A stretch of 13,683 bases of DNA from Acidimicrobiales bacterium (GTDB taxonomy: Bacteria; Actinomycetota; Acidimicrobiia; Acidimicrobiales; UBA8190), in contig JASHZK010000188.1 of the NCBI GenBank assembly GCA_030042575.1, positions 1 through 13,683 on the forward strand, written 5' to 3'. A program made the position numbers and the translations under genes. Below the pieces are notes generated by a model. It saw only the letters and a program-made list of their open reading frames with translations. It did not search any database and was not told the DNA's origin. Each line of letters starts with the position of its first letter. Position 1 is the first letter of the stretch. Positions 1-7,292 of this stretch are shown piece by piece.

Positions 1-2
1 AC

Positions 3-71
3 ACCACGAAGAGCCACTACTTCTCGAGCTGGCCGCCGTGGCCGAACAGCAACGGCCCTGGCCGTTGGTAG
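3..71 (+). CDS. Possible C-terminal end of an unidentified gene (partial)
   Basis: The plus-strand frame opening at position 3 reads 22 sense codons to a TAG at 69-71. Twenty of the 22 codons end in G or C, which fits real coding sequence in this genome. The other two plus frames over the same stretch have a lower or less consistent third-position bias. The peptide is rich in Trp, Pro, Asn and Ser and ends in GPGRW; I recognise no family. Two GC-rich hairpins follow within 20-60 nt, which fits the end of a transcript. The fragment is too short to exclude chance, and the start lies outside the window. Confidence 0.3.
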   Translation, partial: TTKSHYFSSWPPWPNSNGPGRW

Positions 72-90
72 CGCCCGGGTCGCCGCTCTA

Positions 91-131
91 GGGGCGGAGC
101 TGGCGGACCGCCCCGGTCCCGCATCGGGGAC
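91..131 (+). terminator. Tandem GC-rich hairpins, candidate terminator of the left-edge gene
   Basis: A perfect 7-bp stem GGGGCGG (91-97) / CCGCCCC (108-114) encloses a 10-nt loop. It is followed at once by a second stem GTCCC (116-120) / GGGAC (127-131). No T-tract follows, so this is not a canonical intrinsic terminator. Its position 20 nt after a probable stop codon fits the T-less hairpin terminators proposed in actinobacteria. The stems are seen directly; the function is inferred. Confidence 0.35.
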
Positions 132-150
132 ACCCGTCTCGATTGCCGTC

Positions 151-199
151 CTGCAAAAAGGTGCACCAGTACTGCTTTCTGCTGGCGTTACTGCAAAAA
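151..199. repeat. 9-bp direct repeats 40 bp apart, with two palindromes between
   Basis: CTGCAAAAA occurs at 151-159 and again at 191-199, a 40-bp period or about four helical turns. Between the copies lie the palindromes GGTGCACC (160-167) and CAGTACTG (167-174), which share one base. The stretch is clearly AT-richer than its surroundings and lies between two converging transcripts. It could be a protein-binding or recombination site, or remnant sequence. I cannot assign a function. Confidence 0.35.
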
Positions 200-220
200 T
201 TTGAGGACACATTCGAGACA

Positions 221-251
221 CCGGTCCACCGACGGCCCGTGGGCGGACCGG
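221..251 (-). terminator. Possible terminator hairpin after the P450 operon
   Basis: CCGGTCC (221-227) and GGACCGG (245-251) form a perfect 7-bp stem with a 17-nt loop, 16 nt downstream of the P450 stop on the minus strand. A short T-run on the transcript strand (complement of 193-200) follows about 20 nt later, too far for a canonical intrinsic terminator. It is the best candidate for the end of the operon transcript. Confidence 0.3.
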
Positions 252-266
252 AGGAGAACCCGGGAC

Positions 267-1616
267 TCAGCGTGCGGACAGTTCCACCGGCAGTGATGCC
301 AAGCCACGCAGGATGATGTTCTCCTTCTGCACCAGCTCGCCGGCCGGACCGCGCAGGTCCATCCGTCGGAGCAGGGCACCCAGGGCGATCTGCGCCTCCA
401 GACGGGCCAGCGGCGCCCCCAGGCAATGGTGGATGCCGAATCCGAAGCCCAGGTGCGGGTTGTCGGCGCGCCCGAGGTCGAGCTCGTCAGGCCGGTCGAA
501 GGCCATCGGGTCCCGATTGGCCGAGCCGATGAGCACCATGGAGAACTCTCCAGCCGCCAGCTCCACCCCGCCCACCTCCATGGGCTCCAGGGCGATTCGC
601 CCGGTCAGCTGCACCGGGCAGACGTAGCGCAACAGCTCCTCGAACGCGCTGCGGGCGACGAACGGGTCGTCGCGCAGCCGGCCCAGCTGATCGGGATGGT
701 CCATGAGGGCGAGCACAGCCCCGGAGATGAGGTTCACCGTCGTCTCGTGCCCGGCCACCAGGAGCAGTATGCAGGTGGAGATCAGCTCCCCCTGGGACAA
801 GACCACCCCGGACTCCTCGGCTTCGATGAGCCGGCTGAGCAGATCGTCGCCGGGCCGGCGACGGCGCAGTTCGATGAGACGGGCGAAGTACTGCACGAAG
901 TTCAAGATCCCGGCCAGGCGCTGCTGAACAGCCTCGGGAGGTAACAGGAAATCAGGGTCGAGGCCCCGCGCCAGCGCCTCCGACCAGGTTCGAAACGTGG
1001 CGTGGTCCTCGGCGGGCACGCCGAGCATCTCCACGATGACCTGCACCGGCAGCGGATAGGCGTAATCCGCCACCAGGTCCGTCTGGCCCCGTTCCACCAT
1101 GACATCGATCAGCCCTTCACAGAGCTCGGCGATGCGGTGGCGCAGGCCGTCGACGACCTTGGGAGTGAACGCTTTCTGCACGAGTCCCCGCAGCCGGGTG
1201 TGGTCGGGCGGATCGCGAAAGAGAAAAGGGGCCATCTCCTCGAGGATCTGCCCCATCGACCCACCGCCCTCGTTCGATCGTGCCAATGTGCGCAGTGCGG
1301 AGAGCCTTTCGGGATCGGCTCGACGAGCGTCGCTACTCGAGCGCCGGTCGCGCAACAGGGCCAGACAGTCGGCGTGACGGGTGAAGACCCAGAACCCGAG
1401 GGGGCTGCGGTGGACCGGGTTGTGAGCGCGCAGCTCGGCGTACACGGCGTAGGGATCGTCTCGCCAGGCGGGGTCGAAGGGATCCCACACCAGGGTTCCC
1501 GACGCCGCCGCTCGGTCACGTACGGCGCGGGCAGCCCGCTTGATCTGCGCGTCGCGGTCGGCCACGAAGTCGGCCAGCCGTTGGCGCTCGTCCACCACCG
1601 GTCCGTCCTCGGCCAT
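267..1616 (-). CDS. Cytochrome P450, last gene of the T4SS operon
   Basis: Haem-thiolate monooxygenase of the soluble bacterial class I type, which takes electrons from a ferredoxin and reductase not seen here. The 449-residue length is slightly above usual for bacterial P450s. All signatures are present: I-helix oxygen-activation motif AGHETT (residues 288-293), K-helix ExxR in EELLR (327-330), and haem loop FGFGIHHCLG (391-400) with Cys398 as the iron ligand. There is no signal peptide or membrane anchor. I chose the ATG at 1616: the frame stays open 34 codons further up, but that part lies over the end of the coupling-protein gene and does not look like P450. The start lies 10 nt after that gene's stop with only a weak GGAT-like ribosome site, so translation probably depends on the operon transcript. 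The substrate cannot be predicted; hydroxylation of a small hydrophobic compound is typical of the family. Confidence 0.93.
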   Translation of the reverse strand: MAEDGPVVDERQRLADFVADRDAQIKRAARAVRDRAAASGTLVWDPFDPAWRDDPYAVYAELRAHNPVHRSPLGFWVFTRHADCLALLRDRRSSSDARRADPERLSALRTLARSNEGGGSMGQILEEMAPFLFRDPPDHTRLRGLVQKAFTPKVVDGLRHRIAELCEGLIDVMVERGQTDLVADYAYPLPVQVIVEMLGVPAEDHATFRTWSEALARGLDPDFLLPPEAVQQRLAGILNFVQYFARLIELRRRRPGDDLLSRLIEAEESGVVLSQGELISTCILLLVAGHETTVNLISGAVLALMDHPDQLGRLRDDPFVARSAFEELLRYVCPVQLTGRIALEPMEVGGVELAAGEFSMVLIGSANRDPMAFDRPDELDLGRADNPHLGFGFGIHHCLGAPLARLEAQIALGALLRRMDLRGPAGELVQKENIILRGLASLPVELSAR

Positions 1617-1626
1617 GATCCAAAAG

Positions 1627-3057
1627 CTACGGGGTGTGAACCCGACGGCGCAGCTCGGGATCGCGCCACCAGGGCCGCAGCCGCAGTCGCGCCGGCGGCA
1701 GGTGGCCGGATATCGCAACCCCGGTTCCCGGAGCCATGCGCCGCAACTCGTCGCCCGGCGCCAGTCGACGGACGACCGGCGTCACAGCGGTTGACCGCCC
1801 GCCACGGCCGTCGACGGTCACGGTGTGCTGGCGCGACTCGGTGTCGCCGATGAGCGAGCTGGCGTGCTCCAAGGTGGCGGGATCGGCGATGCCGGAGAGG
1901 AACACCTTCACCCGGTGGTTGTTCACCACGCTTCCCCCCCTCACCCCATAACGGGCGTTGAGTTGAGCCAGGTCCTGCCAGACCGTGACCAGCTGGACGC
2001 CGTGGCCGGCCGCGGTCGACGCCAGGGTGTCGAGCTCGGCCACCGGCGCCACGTTGGCGGCCTCGTCGAGCACCACCAGCAGGGGCGGTTCGAGAGATCC
2101 GCCCAGGGCGACGGCCTGTCCGAAAGCAGTGTCGAGCACCTCGGTGACAAGGGCGCTGAACAGTGGCCGCAGCCGACGTTGCTCGTGGGCCGGCGCGCAC
2201 AGGTACAAGGTGTTGCTCCCCTGGAGCAGGCGAACCGGGTCGATGATCGGCAGGCGCGACGGCACGACGGGATCGGCGAAGGCGTCGAGGACCGTCTCGG
2301 CAGTGGTGTAGACGGCGCTGCGTTGGCGGTCGTCGCGGGCCCAGGTGGCCCGCACCGCCTGCAAAGCCGAGGCGCCGCCCGGCGAGGCGGCCACCGCCAG
2401 GGCGTCGGCCACCTGGCGCTGCTCCTGCTCGTCCACCCAGCGCACCACGTCGGCCATGCACCCACTCGAGCACGCCGCCGCCAGCAGCAACGGCGCGAGC
2501 AATTTCTCGGCCGCCGAGTACCAGAAGTCGGCGTCGGCCAACGAACCCGCGGCAGGCCGGGCCGCCTCGGCCAAGCTGTGGGCGACGCGGCGCGCCCCTG
2601 TCCACGTCGAAGCGGCCGGCAGCGGGGACCACGGCGAGCCGTCCATCCCGGTCGAGCCGGTGGGGTCGAACAACCAGACGGTGCCGAGACGTCTTCGGTA
2701 AGCCATGGTGACACCGGCCACGTCGGCTTTGACCGAGGCTGCCAGCACGGGACCACTCCATTCGAGCAGTGCCGGGATGGCCAAGCCGGATGTCTTCTGG
2801 CTCTGGGTGGGACCCACCACCAGCACCGAGTGACCCCGTTCCGCCGCTACCAGGCGACGACCGGCCCGGCCCAATACGAGACGGCCGGGAGCAGGCCGCC
2901 GGATCACGAGCGGACCGAGATCGCGCCGGCGGGCCCAGCGCGCCCCTCGGGCCTCACGGGCGCCGGAGCCGACGACCGAGAAGCGGCGTCCGCCGAACGA
3001 GAGCGCCAGCAGCGCGCCCCCTGCTGCCGCCCAACGAAGGACGTCGAAGCCGTTCAC
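1627..3057 (-). CDS. VirD4/TraG-family type IV coupling ATPase
   Basis: Coupling proteins are membrane-anchored hexameric ATPases that select the substrate (a DNA-relaxase complex or protein) and hand it to the secretion channel. This one has 476 residues. It has one hydrophobic N-terminal segment (about 9-23), Walker A GPTQSQKT (82-89), and Walker B LLVVLDEAAN (326-335). A later stretch around 355-365 (VTVWQDLAQL) matches the conserved Q-D-L-x-Q sensor region of TraG proteins. The Walker A loop has Gln where many members have Gly, but keeps the catalytic Lys-Thr. The GTG start at 3057 overlaps the TGA of the upstream ATPase gene (GTGA). The reading frame continues far upstream, but that part shows no protein character. 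It is shorter than Gram-negative VirD4 proteins, as usual for actinobacterial versions. The substrate is unknown. Confidence 0.88.
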   Translation of the reverse strand: MNGFDVLRWAAAGGALLALSFGGRRFSVVGSGAREARGARWARRRDLGPLVIRRPAPGRLVLGRAGRRLVAAERGHSVLVVGPTQSQKTSGLAIPALLEWSGPVLAASVKADVAGVTMAYRRRLGTVWLFDPTGSTGMDGSPWSPLPAASTWTGARRVAHSLAEAARPAAGSLADADFWYSAAEKLLAPLLLAAACSSGCMADVVRWVDEQEQRQVADALAVAASPGGASALQAVRATWARDDRQRSAVYTTAETVLDAFADPVVPSRLPIIDPVRLLQGSNTLYLCAPAHEQRRLRPLFSALVTEVLDTAFGQAVALGGSLEPPLLVVLDEAANVAPVAELDTLASTAAGHGVQLVTVWQDLAQLNARYGVRGGSVVNNHRVKVFLSGIADPATLEHASSLIGDTESRQHTVTVDGRGGRSTAVTPVVRRLAPGDELRRMAPGTGVAISGHLPPARLRLRPWWRDPELRRRVHTP

Positions 3058-4292
3058 CCGGCCGCCATGCGAGCGTCGGTGTCCACCAGAGGCCGCTCGT
3101 GCACCGACAGACGGTGTTGGACGAGGAACGCTCGTCCCCCGACCTTCCAAAGCGCCACTCCCCGCCCGAGCCGACCCACCAACTCCTCCTCGGTCTCCGA
3201 CAGGCCGAGGAGGGCCGTTGCCCCCGCCCGTTCCGAGGGCGGTTGGGCATAGACCACCCGAGTCTCGGAATCGGCCAGCAGGCCCTGTGACAGGCTCACC
3301 TGCTCCGATCCGGCAACACCGGCGGCAGAGAGGTCGGAGACACGATGGAGCACGGCGACGTTCGCCACCCCCCACGCCCGCGACAGCTTCCACGACGACT
3401 GAAGCCAGCGGGCCACACCCAGGTTGGCCAGGATGGCCCAGGCCTCGTCCACCACCAGCAACACCGGACCGCTGTTTCGGCCCCGACGCATCGACGACTG
3501 CAGCCAGGCCGCCGCGCAGGTCATGAGGATGCCGAGAGCAGCCGAGTGGTAGACAGCCGACAGGTCGAGCACGACGACCGGACCGCCCAGGGACACCGAC
3601 GGGGAGGTGGCGCCGTCGAACATCCCGCGCAGGTCGCCGGCCACCAGCCTTCGGAGCTCCAGGGCGACCGAGCGACCGTCGGCAGCCAACCCCGCCCGAT
3701 CGATGTGGACCGTCGCCGCCGCCTCGGGCGTGGGCGCCAACAGGGCGTCCACCACCAGCGGCAGGGTGGGCTCGTCCGAACGCTTCGAGACCTCCGTCAC
3801 CGCCAGCTCCACCGCGGTGCGCTCGGCGGGGGTGAGGGGGCGAGCCAGGCCGGCGCCAGCCAGCGAGCACAGCAGCTCACCGCGGCGGCGGGCGACCTCC
3901 TCGGCCGACTCTTCGCCCTGCCCCGGCGCGTCCAGCGGGTTGAGCCGAAGTCGCCCTCCGGGGTGGAGGGCGATCGGCTCGGTGCCCCAGGCCCGGGCCA
4001 GAGGACCGTACTCGCCCTTGGGATCCACCACCCAGGCACGGCGGCCGAACACCGATTGGCGCCACAGGTAGCTCTTCACGAACGCGCTCTTGCCCCGGCC
4101 GATCTGGCCGAAGACCACCATGTTCGGGTTGGACAGCACACCGCGTCGGTAGAGGACGAAGGGGTCGTACACGAAGACGCCACCGAAGAGGTCGCGTCCG
4201 ACCAGCACCCCTTCGCCTCCCAGGCCCGGTTCAGCGGCAAACGGGTAGGCCGCCCCCAGGTGGCGGGTGGTGGCCTGGTGAGCGGCAACCAC
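3054..4292 (-). CDS. VirB4-like conjugation/secretion ATPase
   Basis: VirB4 ATPases power pilus or channel assembly and substrate transfer at the inner face of the membrane. The 412-residue protein corresponds to the C-terminal motor domain of full-length VirB4. Near its start is the typical 'ATTRHLGAAYPF' region (7-18), then GGVFVYDPF (37-45), Walker A GQIGRGKS (62-69), VVDPKGEYG (88-96), and Walker B VLLVVDEA (277-284). The C-terminal end carries the usual arginine-rich, post-Walker B elements. The GTG at 4292 is the only usable start: an in-frame TGA lies six codons upstream and is the stop of the SCO6880-family gene, which would supply the missing N-terminal part. No clear ribosome site precedes it, so coupled translation is likely. 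Its end overlaps the coupling-protein start. Confidence 0.88.
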   Translation of the reverse strand: MVAAHQATTRHLGAAYPFAAEPGLGGEGVLVGRDLFGGVFVYDPFVLYRRGVLSNPNMVVFGQIGRGKSAFVKSYLWRQSVFGRRAWVVDPKGEYGPLARAWGTEPIALHPGGRLRLNPLDAPGQGEESAEEVARRRGELLCSLAGAGLARPLTPAERTAVELAVTEVSKRSDEPTLPLVVDALLAPTPEAAATVHIDRAGLAADGRSVALELRRLVAGDLRGMFDGATSPSVSLGGPVVVLDLSAVYHSAALGILMTCAAAWLQSSMRRGRNSGPVLLVVDEAWAILANLGVARWLQSSWKLSRAWGVANVAVLHRVSDLSAAGVAGSEQVSLSQGLLADSETRVVYAQPPSERAGATALLGLSETEEELVGRLGRGVALWKVGGRAFLVQHRLSVHERPLVDTDARMAAG

Positions 4293-4307
4293 TCGACGAC
4301 GGTCGGA

Positions 4308-5768
4308 TCAGGCCAGTCCACGCCCCAGCGGCAGCGTGCAGCTGAGGGCGTGTACCTGGTCGCCGTAACAACGACGAAGATCGAGCCCGGCCCGGCCGGC
4401 TGCCTGCTCGGTGCCAGCGCAGGCGTCCTCGAGCGCTTGAGGATCTGCGGCCGTGACCGTGACGTAGCCACTGAAGCGGTATTGGGCGTGGCCGTCGGCC
4501 AACTCGTGCTCGCGGTGGACCAGAACCTCCTCCTGGCGTCGCCGTCGGGCGCTGGCCAGGAACCCGCCCCGTCGGCGCAGCTCGGCATCGGCGATGTCGG
4601 CGGTGCGGGCCTGTTCGATGCGACGGGCTGCCTCGGCCGACGCCACCGGCTCCATGGTCAGGCTCACGCTCTGACGCACCCCGGCCAGGAGCAAAGGGCC
4701 GATGAACTCCGGCCCCACGTCCCGACGGGGCCACTCGGCGATCCAGTAGGTCACGTGCCAGGTGCCGTCGGCCCGGGCCCTACCCCATTCACCGTCGGTG
4801 GCCATGGGCCAGGGCCACCGGTCTCGACGCGTCACCGCCCGGCTCTCACCGGCCTGATTCCGAGGAAGATCTGGCTGGGTAGCGCCCTCGGCTCCCGGGC
4901 GCGGCTCGACTTCGAAGCTCCGGCGGACCGCCTCGCTCACCTCCTCAACGTCGAGGACCTCACCGGCCTCGATGCCGCAGTCGGCAAGCTGACGGCGCAA
5001 CCACCCCATCTCCCGCAGCACCACGGCACAGGCACCGGCGTGACCGCCTCCCGCCGCCCGTACCGCCCGTCCCGCTTTGGAGGCGTCGACGGACAAGGCC
5101 AGAAGCACCTCGTGGACACACGTCGACGTGGACTCGGCGTCGAGCAGAGCCGCATACGAACGCTGAGCGGGACTGTCCGGGTCGAGGGCGGAAGCCGAGG
5201 CCCAGTAGCGGCGAACGGCGACGCCGTCGTCGGGCAGGCAACGGGCCAGCCACTGCAGACGGTGCACGGCAGAGCCGGGACGCCCCAGAGACGCCAGCAC
5301 CGTGGACCAGGCGCTCACCCGTGCGGTTTTCTCGACGGCCCCGACGAGAACGAATCCCGTTCCCCTGGCCCGCAACACAGCCGTGTACGTCCGCGCGGCG
5401 CGGTCGTGGATGACAGCCGCCGACCGCCCGGCGCCGGTTTCGACGCTGAACAGCTGCAGAGCGGCGAACGGCGAGCCACGTGCGCCGCCGCGACGAACAG
5501 CAACGGCGTGCGCGAAACGCAACGCGTCGGGTGCCCATTCCTCGGCCGTGCGCCCGGCGATCGGCCACGTGGCGGCGCCCACGGCCAGCGCCACCAGGAG
5601 CACGGCCCCCACCACACCGGCCAACGACGGGTGTCCGCGCACCAGGAGGACGGCGAACACAAGGCCGGTCGACACCGTGGCCAGCTGCCCGCCACGCCAT
5701 CCGGCCACCAGACCCCGTCGCTCCAGGGGCCCGAAGCGGTAGCGGGCCACCGCCTCGTCCTCAGCCAC
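4308..5768 (-). CDS. SCO6880-family T4SS membrane protein (VirB3/VirB4 N-terminal-like)
   Basis: Members of this actinobacterial family accompany VirB4-like ATPases in conjugative elements and probably form the membrane-linked N-terminal partner of the motor. The 486-residue protein opens with the family-like YRFGPLERRGL (10-20), followed by two hydrophobic helices (about 27-44 and 48-70). A long soluble part follows, ending in CTLPLGRGLA, which resembles the junction seen before VirB4 motor domains. No nucleotide-binding motif is present. The GTG at 5768 was chosen because an AGGGAG box (5772-5777) sits just upstream, although with only 3 nt of spacing. It overlaps the end of the preceding gene by 8 nt (GTGGCTGA), and the upstream extension of the frame reads as a shadow of that gene. 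An alternative GTG lies six codons further in. Family assignment is from remembered sequence features, not a search. Confidence 0.75.
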   Translation of the reverse strand: MAEDEAVARYRFGPLERRGLVAGWRGGQLATVSTGLVFAVLLVRGHPSLAGVVGAVLLVALAVGAATWPIAGRTAEEWAPDALRFAHAVAVRRGGARGSPFAALQLFSVETGAGRSAAVIHDRAARTYTAVLRARGTGFVLVGAVEKTARVSAWSTVLASLGRPGSAVHRLQWLARCLPDDGVAVRRYWASASALDPDSPAQRSYAALLDAESTSTCVHEVLLALSVDASKAGRAVRAAGGGHAGACAVVLREMGWLRRQLADCGIEAGEVLDVEEVSEAVRRSFEVEPRPGAEGATQPDLPRNQAGESRAVTRRDRWPWPMATDGEWGRARADGTWHVTYWIAEWPRRDVGPEFIGPLLLAGVRQSVSLTMEPVASAEAARRIEQARTADIADAELRRRGGFLASARRRRQEEVLVHREHELADGHAQYRFSGYVTVTAADPQALEDACAGTEQAAGRAGLDLRRCYGDQVHALSCTLPLGRGLA

Positions 5769-7002
5769 GGTCTCCCTGGCCCTCGGTATCGGCTGACGGC
5801 GGGGCAGCCTCGAGACCGGGGACAGCCGAGTAGTCGATGGCCATTCGCTCCAGATGGTCCTTTCCATGGGGGGACCCGGGGGGTTCCCCCCTGCTCGTCG
5901 CCAGGCGATCGGCGGCAGCCTCCTCGTCGGCAGGCCCGGGCACCCCGGCGCCACCGGTGTCACCACCACCACCGGGAGGCTCGGCGCCCACGGGCGCGCC
6001 GGCGGTTCCCGGGCCAGCAACGGGCAGACCCCCACTCAACATGCCGGCGTTCCCGGCCATCGTCATGGCCGGGTCGGGCTCGGACATGAGCGACTGGCGC
6101 GCCGTGTTCGCCGTCTCCTGGAAACGGTGGCGGGCCGCCTCGAGGTGCGTGACGGCGCCGGCCTCGATGGCAGGAATCAGCCGCAACAGCAAAAAGGGCG
6201 AGGTGACGGCCAGGAACAGCATGGCGATACCGCTCACGAGTGCGCTTATTCCCGCGGCGAAATCGCCCGAGGCGATGCTGCCCGCTCCCCCGGACACTGC
6301 CCCGGCGGCCAGCGAGAGCACGGCCGCCACCACCAGCTTCGACAGCACCAGGGCGGCGATGGTTTCGGCCAAGCGACGACACCAGTGCGCCGTCGCCGGC
6401 CACACCAGGGCTGCCAGTGACAGGGGGAGGAACAGCACCGCCACCGAGATGGCCGCAGAGCGCACCACCAGCTCCAGCCACAAGGTGAGCGAAGCCAGGA
6501 CGACCAGCAACGCCCCCACGAAGATCAGGAAGCCCGACGCCTGGGGCGCGCCGACAGCGAGGACGGCCAGGGTAGCGGCGAGTGGGGCCAACACGTGGGC
6601 CGTGTCCACGCCACCGGCCGCCAGCACGGTGTCGGACAGCTTGTCGGTGACGACCAGGCCGAGCCGCACGAGCTCCACCGACATGACACTGAAGAGCAGG
6701 GCCAGTGGCAACTTGACCAGCACACCCCGCACCAGCATCGAGGCGTCCTGGCGGTACACGGCCACGATGACCCCGCAGCAGGCCATGGGCAGAACGACGG
6801 CAGCCGCCACCGCGGCCATGACCTGCTCGTGCTGGGTAAACCACGAGCTGCTGAGATCCACGGAGGTGGTGGCCGACATGAGGTGACCGATCTCACCCAA
6901 GAGCCATACCGCCGCGTTGGCCACCCACTGGGTCGCCGCCGCGAAGACCGCGCCGGCGGCGTCGCCGAGCACGCTGCCCAGCGTCGAGCCGACGAGGCTC
7001 AT
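5761..7002 (-). CDS. VirB6/TrbL-like polytopic T4SS membrane protein
   Basis: VirB6/TrbL-type proteins form the inner-membrane channel platform of T4SS. The 413-residue product has several hydrophobic segments, roughly 62-84, 93-117, 137-150, 156-179, 183-202, 213-236 and 250-276, with a pattern of charged loops between them. After residue 305 comes a hydrophilic tail of about 108 residues, rich in Gly, Pro, Ala and Glu and probably disordered and cytoplasmic. The ATG at 7002 shares one base with the stop of the upstream small gene (TGATG), typical of coupled translation; no independent ribosome site is visible. The frame extends 112 codons further up, but that stretch covers the neighbouring gene and the control region and lacks protein character. 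Assignment rests on topology and context, since this family is poorly conserved. Confidence 0.75.
   Translation of the reverse strand: MSLVGSTLGSVLGDAAGAVFAAATQWVANAAVWLLGEIGHLMSATTSVDLSSSWFTQHEQVMAAVAAAVVLPMACCGVIVAVYRQDASMLVRGVLVKLPLALLFSVMSVELVRLGLVVTDKLSDTVLAAGGVDTAHVLAPLAATLAVLAVGAPQASGFLIFVGALLVVLASLTLWLELVVRSAAISVAVLFLPLSLAALVWPATAHWCRRLAETIAALVLSKLVVAAVLSLAAGAVSGGAGSIASGDFAAGISALVSGIAMLFLAVTSPFLLLRLIPAIEAGAVTHLEAARHRFQETANTARQSLMSEPDPAMTMAGNAGMLSGGLPVAGPGTAGAPVGAEPPGGGGDTGGAGVPGPADEEAAADRLATSRGEPPGSPHGKDHLERMAIDYSAVPGLEAAPPSADTEGQGDRG
5868..5891. other. G6/C6 homopolymer inverted repeat inside the VirB6-like gene
   Basis: Runs GGGGGG (5868-5873), GGGGGG (5878-5883) and CCCCCC (5886-5891) lie within 24 bases and can form a very stable hairpin on either strand. 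In the minus-strand frame they encode Gly and Pro codons of the disordered tail. The position is about 100 nt upstream of the SCO6880-like start. It is a likely hotspot for polymerase slippage or sequencing error, and could slow ribosomes. Confidence 0.4.
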
Positions 7003-7292
7003 CAGTGCACCGAAGCGCCGGCGTGGAAGAAGAAGTTCACGAGCGCCGGGGCCGCCCCCACCAACAGAGCGGCCAGGGCGGAAACCAGCACCGTGCGCCG
7101 GCCGATGTAGGACTGTTGGTAGTTCTGGGCATGGGCGCCCAGCGCCCACAGTCCAGCCCCGACCACCAGGCCGACGAGAGTGGCGATGAGCGCCCACCCA
7201 CCGAGGCCGTTGGTGAGGTCCTGCAACACCTGGCCACCGGGCAGGTTCCCCGGCGACGGGTTCATCGTCACGTCGGCCAGCAGTCTCCACAC
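7002..7292 (-). CDS. Small two-helix membrane protein, DUF6112/VirB2-pilin-like
   Basis: A 96-residue protein with two hydrophobic helices (about 33-51 and 68-87) joined by a short polar loop containing NYQQSYIGRR (57-66). It ends in FFFHAGASVH. Size, topology, the LPGG element (17-20) and the position at the head of a VirB6-VirB4-VirD4 block match the DUF6112 proteins of actinobacterial conjugative regions and resemble VirB2/TrbC pilin subunits. There is no clear cleavable signal peptide. The GTG at 7292 was chosen because a strong AGGAGG box (complement of 7303-7308) lies 10 nt upstream. An ATG nine codons further in (7265) has no such site. As first gene of the operon it has the best ribosome site, consistent with a subunit needed in high copy. 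The pilin role is inferred. Confidence 0.75.
   Translation of the reverse strand: MWRLLADVTMNPSPGNLPGGQVLQDLTNGLGGWALIATLVGLVVGAGLWALGAHAQNYQQSYIGRRTVLVSALAALLVGAAPALVNFFFHAGASVH

Noticed and set aside
1617..1718. 34-codon N-terminal extension of the P450
   Set aside because: It overlaps the end of the coupling-protein gene and has Cys/Arg-rich noise, unlike P450 N-termini.
3058..3870. 271-codon N-terminal extension of the coupling protein
   Set aside because: It lies entirely over the VirB4-like gene in another frame and is Gly/Arg-rich noise; the GTG at 3057 fits the operon overlap.
3345..6089. Very long plus-strand open frame (914 codons) antisense to the T4SS genes
   Set aside because: The product is Arg/His/Gly/Pro-rich without any domain, while the minus strand encodes proteins with intact motifs; it is a GC-bias shadow.
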